Assembly (NCBI GenBank): GCA_905195005.1
Contig: CAJJUC010000095.1
Location: 1 to 9,276, forward strand
Direction of reading: 5' to 3'
DNA length: 9,276 nucleotides
DNA from: an uncultured Eubacteriales bacterium
GTDB taxonomy: Bacteria; Bacillota; Clostridia; UMGS1883
The translations under genes and the position numbers were made by a program. Under the pieces are notes generated by a model, which worked only from the letters and a program-made list of their open reading frames with translations, was not told the origin of the DNA and did no database searches. Shown here one piece after another: positions 8,701 to 9,276 of this stretch. The number at the start of each line of letters is the position of its first letter. Position 1 is the first letter of the stretch.

Positions 8701-9192
8701 AACGGGCTGTTCAACGGAACAAGCACGGATTTGTTCTCGCCGAACGCCGCAGCAACAAGAGCAATGTTTGTCACCGTGCTTTACCGCGCGGAGGGTGAGC
8801 CGCAGGTAAGCGGCGAAGCAGCTTTTGCGGATGTGCCGCCGGATGCATACTATGCAGATGCGGTTCTCTGGGCAAAGCAAAACGGTATTGTCAACGGTAT
8901 TTCCGAAAGCGAGTTTGCAGCCGATAACACAGTCACGCGCGAGCAGATTGCGGCTATCATGCATCGCTTTGCACAGTACAAGGGCTATGATGTTTCGGTC
9001 GGGGAAAACACAAACATCCTTTCTTATACCGATGCGGAGAGCATTTCGGAATATGCGGTTCCCGCCGTGATGTATGCGGTGGGCGCAGGGCTGATAAAGG
9101 GGAGAACGGATTCAACAATCAATCCCCGAGACAATGCAGAAAGAGCGGAAATTGCAGCAATCCTGCAAAGGTTCCTCGAAGCAAATAAATAA
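2665..9192 (+). CDS. Giant SLH-anchored multidomain cell-surface protein
   Basis: This is a complete gene of 2175 residues (residue n begins at base 2662+3n) ending in TAA. Domain order: Sec signal peptide 1-26; beta-rich N-terminal domain about 31-308; further beta-sandwich-like segment 313-460; possible IPT/TIG-like module about 464-565; unassigned segment about 570-732; glycine-rich, strand-forming region about 745-1136; loosely structured segment to about 1335; Fn3/Ig-like modules about 1337-1735, including VDTTAP at 1640 and DKAGN at 1720; Big_2-like module about 1740-1832; FIVAR 1839-1902; Ser/Gly linker; Flg_new/InlB-type repeat 1917-1982; three SLH domains 1993-2175. SLH domains bind pyruvylated secondary cell-wall polymer, so the protein should sit on the outside of the Gram-positive wall with its N-terminal part projecting outward. 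No catalytic motif was recognised, so a structural, adhesive or ligand-binding role is inferred. The tight spacing to the upstream Ig-chain gene suggests a functional pair. The general class is secure; the specific function is unknown. Confidence 0.95.
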   Translation: MIKRLLSVMLTVSLALSLAPLQSAFAADEDGTTEISNRYIRVVVNNKNGGYVISTREGDVLKKSDDNAMLTHRGENYDTSFTSFQADGKEYVFGEEYGLFGSKSSEVVTETDPEGNFIKSTWSAEDFEVEQNISLVNNDSSEQLGTAMITYTVRNNSQSDKSFKSRVLIDTQLGEKDCGYYEVPKQNLGQGYEYFKFERTWDSSKDASVRMPSDYFVRDNPYSSDIVAYGVNSVFTEQKPYKMTFAHWANIAATVFDYEPDETLNFTNSLNAKKTADSAAALYYDLGAVAAGGEKSFSTYYGVTANLKNKENKIIINTTAPSKLSFKDDSRTAYTGSEGTDNVVRINVNLTNPQYAGKNYKSLAVVAYALGFETQRQTDGGSWIVYDNADPVYTDILDFGSGENRVTYFDFKFTPQERAQLGSFVIKVFDMDESVNELGHYAEEYCLAATENHIILPGRDASLPAITLTGLAPETVYTRDIRYITVSGRGAEFFRSDLLDKIYLRGENGESYEIPIENLMYDGEDASSGVTIMLEDYMDPGEYRLHFLWKSGAGESALKSSVKNDGIALHGVPQDFTSDGMTVRVSADEKYANAFYGIVTVQRGKDNKYKLVPYNSEAAFKKAGIDENDLLLTFRGDISQDRANKSFYRLMGKDKDVNINHILNYHGNDLSLEEKADGSVAVLMDGKITTVGANTTVRNGTAAFKLNGGTEYLIPEYSSEGEVLENGELISGQDFIELKWDNAFDTLTTVGGFLIDMKYGVLGKIQNDDDSTKSDIISFGGSLDLGFMTPGGAAAVRQNTAAGARWTTGAEEIRYDDNDDGYTFGLTFDEDSGEFRSQTKEKDIPPTNEEASRVELGAEIHDVLYGGKNPGYIGINMSAHVALPQIVKFLPNKIEGDLSVNTIGGYNVGVDAGVELANLSMAFSLVVKESPSGAPIPDKLYFTIGGFEPGFNVDGLGVVWITGGGGGFDNLYDTIYGKDGIPPLTLLMHVEFDITKIMTGNADLELSLRSMKIAFDNLSLKMLKNAKFLDGGEIAVGWYPNFNMNLSAGVNFLQIMKGRMTITAAAGRDTADFVQFVLNVAIGLPEFIPIVGGMELASAELGGGSQKVWGSMEVLSLIKVGFTYYWGGSIEFTHGNPSGSQDFATLSAADDPGVKRTKAMFNEMLKPVVVGKDSATGEVQFASVGGNLSYSAGSTAVPDFAERVKKAQNRGISPMSRGSGKTEIFTNNERTSHLISFGGQTDYILSVSRADGKELSEAELKKDMSVKQGGSDFGLNYYNAPDHSASDAEKTEALRKANINITGNAACIAIPKTRAAESVLIEFADGNAYDVSVIEVKPISELTSASAQLSGNILTVNWNGENITDTAKIIVSVTDGSENGDVVLNEKEISANAKTADLAIPERLASGEYSVKISLSDEETAFGSIDAGKITVANVKAPQGCESVSIENCGNDMLRIAADASETNFDGYMVEVYEDGKLADTGLFFKKGEEILVGGRYEMPVMGADGKPTGKSTAVGYTPGKKYTAKVRLCNIAKDSEGNEIYWCSAYKMSDEIVLKASTQPTVKLEYDKAAGAVRVKSDVPISGELYINSQTADGDWYEFKDKSAEIVQSVSLADGDYTVEFHAIDEDGDSVVVQDIIRVDTTAPTVMLASPKNGSAFGGGSVTVTAMADSDADYFFKVNGKNVLPQEQDIFSDGMMKATLPLGDAAKLAKADLEIIARDKAGNETVKTISLLNQKIPEITSIEISASDKTVTDGRLALAEGERAKLSVLGISGSEKIDITELSATSLEITGGTAASLSEATVTAGLAGQTLIRAAFAIGGSEALTDGIVVETTDNAINYEDLKKIIAEAKQITNDGYTNESWNNLQNAISGAEQLLSAAGAVQSDIDNASTAVSNAIAALETRSRGSSSGSKSAYYTVAFNTNGGGSIESQRLQSGNKAVKPENPVKSGFTFDGWYTDKHLTSPYDFESGVIKSFTLYAKWIENSSDEWENPFADVSESDWFFKNIEYAVKNGLFNGTSTDLFSPNAAATRAMFVTVLYRAEGEPQVSGEAAFADVPPDAYYADAVLWAKQNGIVNGISESEFAADNTVTREQIAAIMHRFAQYKGYDVSVGENTNILSYTDAESISEYAVPAVMYAVGAGLIKGRTDSTINPRDNAERAEIAAILQRFLEANK
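2755..3588 (+). other. N-terminal beta-rich domain of the SLH protein
   Basis: Residues about 31-308 run from the strand-like EISNRYIRVVVNNKNGGYVIS to the TYYGV segment at 299-303. Features include RVLIDTQLGEKDCGYY in the middle and a DYEPDETLNFTN stretch. The alternation of short hydrophobic strands with Asn/Gly/Asp turns suggests a large beta-sandwich. I have an impression of similar N-terminal regions in other large clostridial SLH proteins but cannot name a family, and no sugar-cleaving residues can be assigned. Confidence 0.5.
4900..6072 (+). other. Glycine-rich beta-strand region of unknown family
   Basis: Residues about 747-1136 are dominated by alternating hydrophobic/polar strands separated by Gly-rich turns. 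Examples are FGGSLDLGFMTPGG, FTIGGFEPGFNVDGLG, a run of five glycines at 963-967 followed by FDNLYDTIYG, and GNADLELSLRSMKIAFDNLS. The region has an unusually even amphipathic beta periodicity and several aromatic-ended strands (GWYPNFN, FTYYWGGSIEF). It is not an Ig/Fn3 pattern and I cannot match it to a named domain. It could be an elongated beta-sheet or beta-solenoid stalk, or a ligand-binding shell. Boundaries are approximate. Confidence 0.5.
6673..7869 (+). other. Fn3/Ig-like module series in the SLH protein
   Basis: Residues about 1337-1735 look like four beta-sandwich modules. The first two (about 1337-1432 and 1435-1555) have the Fn3-like layout in which a strand such as ILTVNW or YMVEVYEDG is followed by a Y-x-x-K-V or Y-x-V-K-I strand. 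A third (about 1559-1640) ends at the boundary VDTTAP (1640-1645). The fourth carries PKNGSAF and the DKAGN turn (1720-1724). The last two use the same boundary and turn motifs as the upstream gene. The modules are likely spacers or interaction surfaces. Confidence 0.6.
7882..8158 (+). other. Big_2-like Ig module
   Basis: Residues about 1740-1832 begin with ITSIEISASDKTVTDG and continue with a strand series ending TVTAGLAGQTLIRAAFAIGG. This resembles bacterial Ig-like group 2 domains, which usually start with an S-I-x-I/V-S strand and end with a G-x-A/T-x-I/V-x-A strand. The lack of a clear G-x-A-T-V-T-A ending makes the assignment tentative. Confidence 0.45.
8179..8370 (+). other. FIVAR domain
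   Basis: Residues 1839-1902 form a helical module: NYEDLKKIIAEAKQI, then YTNESWNNLQNAISGAEQLL, then QSDIDNASTAVSNAIAALE. The W-x-x-L-x-x-A-I/L core and the final D-x-A-x-x-x-L-x-x-A-I-x-x-L pattern match the FIVAR family (Found In Various Architectures), common in Gram-positive surface proteins and carbohydrate-related enzymes. A single copy is present. It may act as a spacer or sugar-proximal module; its exact role is not known. Confidence 0.85.
8413..8610 (+). other. Listeria-Bacteroides (InlB B / Flg_new) repeat
   Basis: Residues 1917-1982 start with YTVAFNTNGGGSIESQ and contain the signature P-V-K-S-G-F-T-F-D-G-W-Y-T-D, ending with FTLYAKW. These are hallmarks of the Flg_new / InlB B-repeat family, a small beta-grasp-like unit in secreted Firmicutes and Bacteroidetes proteins. 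There is one copy only, between a Ser/Gly/basic linker (about 1903-1916) and the SLH domains, so it probably serves as a wall-proximal spacer. Confidence 0.93.
8641..9189 (+). other. Three C-terminal SLH domains
   Basis: SLH1 spans residues 1993-2043 (PFADVSESDWFFKNIEYA, then GLFNG and F-S-P-N, T-R-A-M at 2031). SLH2 spans 2054-2107 (FADVPPDAYYADAVLWA, GIVNG, T-R-E-Q at 2091). SLH3 spans 2118-2175 (Y-T-D, GLIKGR, E-R-A-E at 2159). Three SLH repeats form the pseudo-trimer that binds pyruvylated secondary cell-wall polysaccharide. The Arg of the TRAE-type motif is kept in all three copies. SLH3 is the most diverged, having E for T before that Arg and a weak FxD start. The protein ends 10 residues after the last helix begins to fade, as is usual for C-terminal SLH anchors. 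Confidence 0.95.
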
Positions 9193-9276
9193 AACAAAAC
9201 GAGGACTGGTTAAAGCCACAACCCGATAAGGAAGTATTGCCCTGCCGGGTGCAAAGCAGTTTTGAAGGTCGGAATT
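9193..9276 (+). other. Non-coding tail with small complementary arms; possible structured RNA
   Basis: No coding sequence was recognised in these 84 bases. Possible pairings are: TGGT 9207-9210 with GCCA 9215-9218 around a TAAA loop; ACCCG 9221-9225 with CGGGT 9246-9250, with a possible inner AGG 9229-9231 / CCT 9241-9243; and, mutually exclusive with part of the latter, CTGC 9242-9245 with GCAG 9256-9259. The arms are short and there is no T-run after a GC-rich hairpin, so it is not a typical intrinsic terminator. The motif order could fit the start of a larger structured RNA continuing beyond the window, but this is not established. Confidence 0.3.

Noticed and set aside
2665..9192. Enzymatic function (glycoside hydrolase or protease) for the SLH protein.
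   Set aside because: No catalytic motif or enzyme-fold signature could be pointed to; all recognisable parts are binding, spacer or anchor modules.
9251..9257. GCAAAGC resembling a motif of the c-di-GMP-I (GEMM) riboswitch.
   Set aside because: The other expected elements, the GGCAAACC-like segment and the GAAA tetraloop with its receptor, are absent, and the position behind a gene end does not fit without a downstream gene in view.
9193..9276. Intrinsic terminator after the SLH gene.
   Set aside because: The hairpins are short and no T-run follows a GC-rich stem; the only T-run is TTTT at 9260-9263, preceded by a weak stem.

Overview
The window holds two very large, same-strand genes for secreted cell-surface proteins, plus 84 bases of downstream non-coding DNA. 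The second protein has a Sec signal peptide and ends in three S-layer homology (SLH) domains, preceded by a FIVAR domain and a Listeria-Bacteroides (InlB B / Flg_new) repeat. That architecture is typical of Gram-positive Clostridia, most likely an uncultured gut-type member of the Oscillospiraceae/Lachnospiraceae grade. No taxonomic marker gene is present, so this assignment is an inference from architecture and signal-peptide style.

Layout: (1) Bases 3-2642 are the 3' part (879 residues) of a gene whose start lies upstream of the window. It is a chain of about seven bacterial Ig-like modules with I-D-x-x-x-P boundaries and D-x-x-G-N turns, closed by an unrecognised C-terminal domain of about 87 residues. 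(2) A 22-base gap carries a Shine-Dalgarno-like GGGGGTG. (3) Bases 2665-9192 encode a complete 2175-residue protein. In order it has a signal peptide, an N-terminal beta-rich domain, further beta-sandwich modules, a glycine-rich beta region of about 390 residues that I cannot assign, Fn3/Ig-like modules, a Big_2-like module, FIVAR, a Flg_new repeat and three SLH domains. (4) Bases 9193-9276 are non-coding and contain several small complementary arms. They could be the start of a structured RNA, but the window ends before this can be decided.

The 22-base spacing, common strand and shared Ig-like boundary motif suggest that the two proteins are co-transcribed and act together on the cell envelope. 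The SLH protein would be anchored non-covalently to secondary cell-wall polymer. The Ig-chain protein, which shows no anchor in the visible part, may be secreted or may associate with its partner. No catalytic domain was recognised in either protein. The least explained parts are the glycine-rich central region of the SLH protein, the C-terminal domain of the upstream protein, and the non-coding tail.
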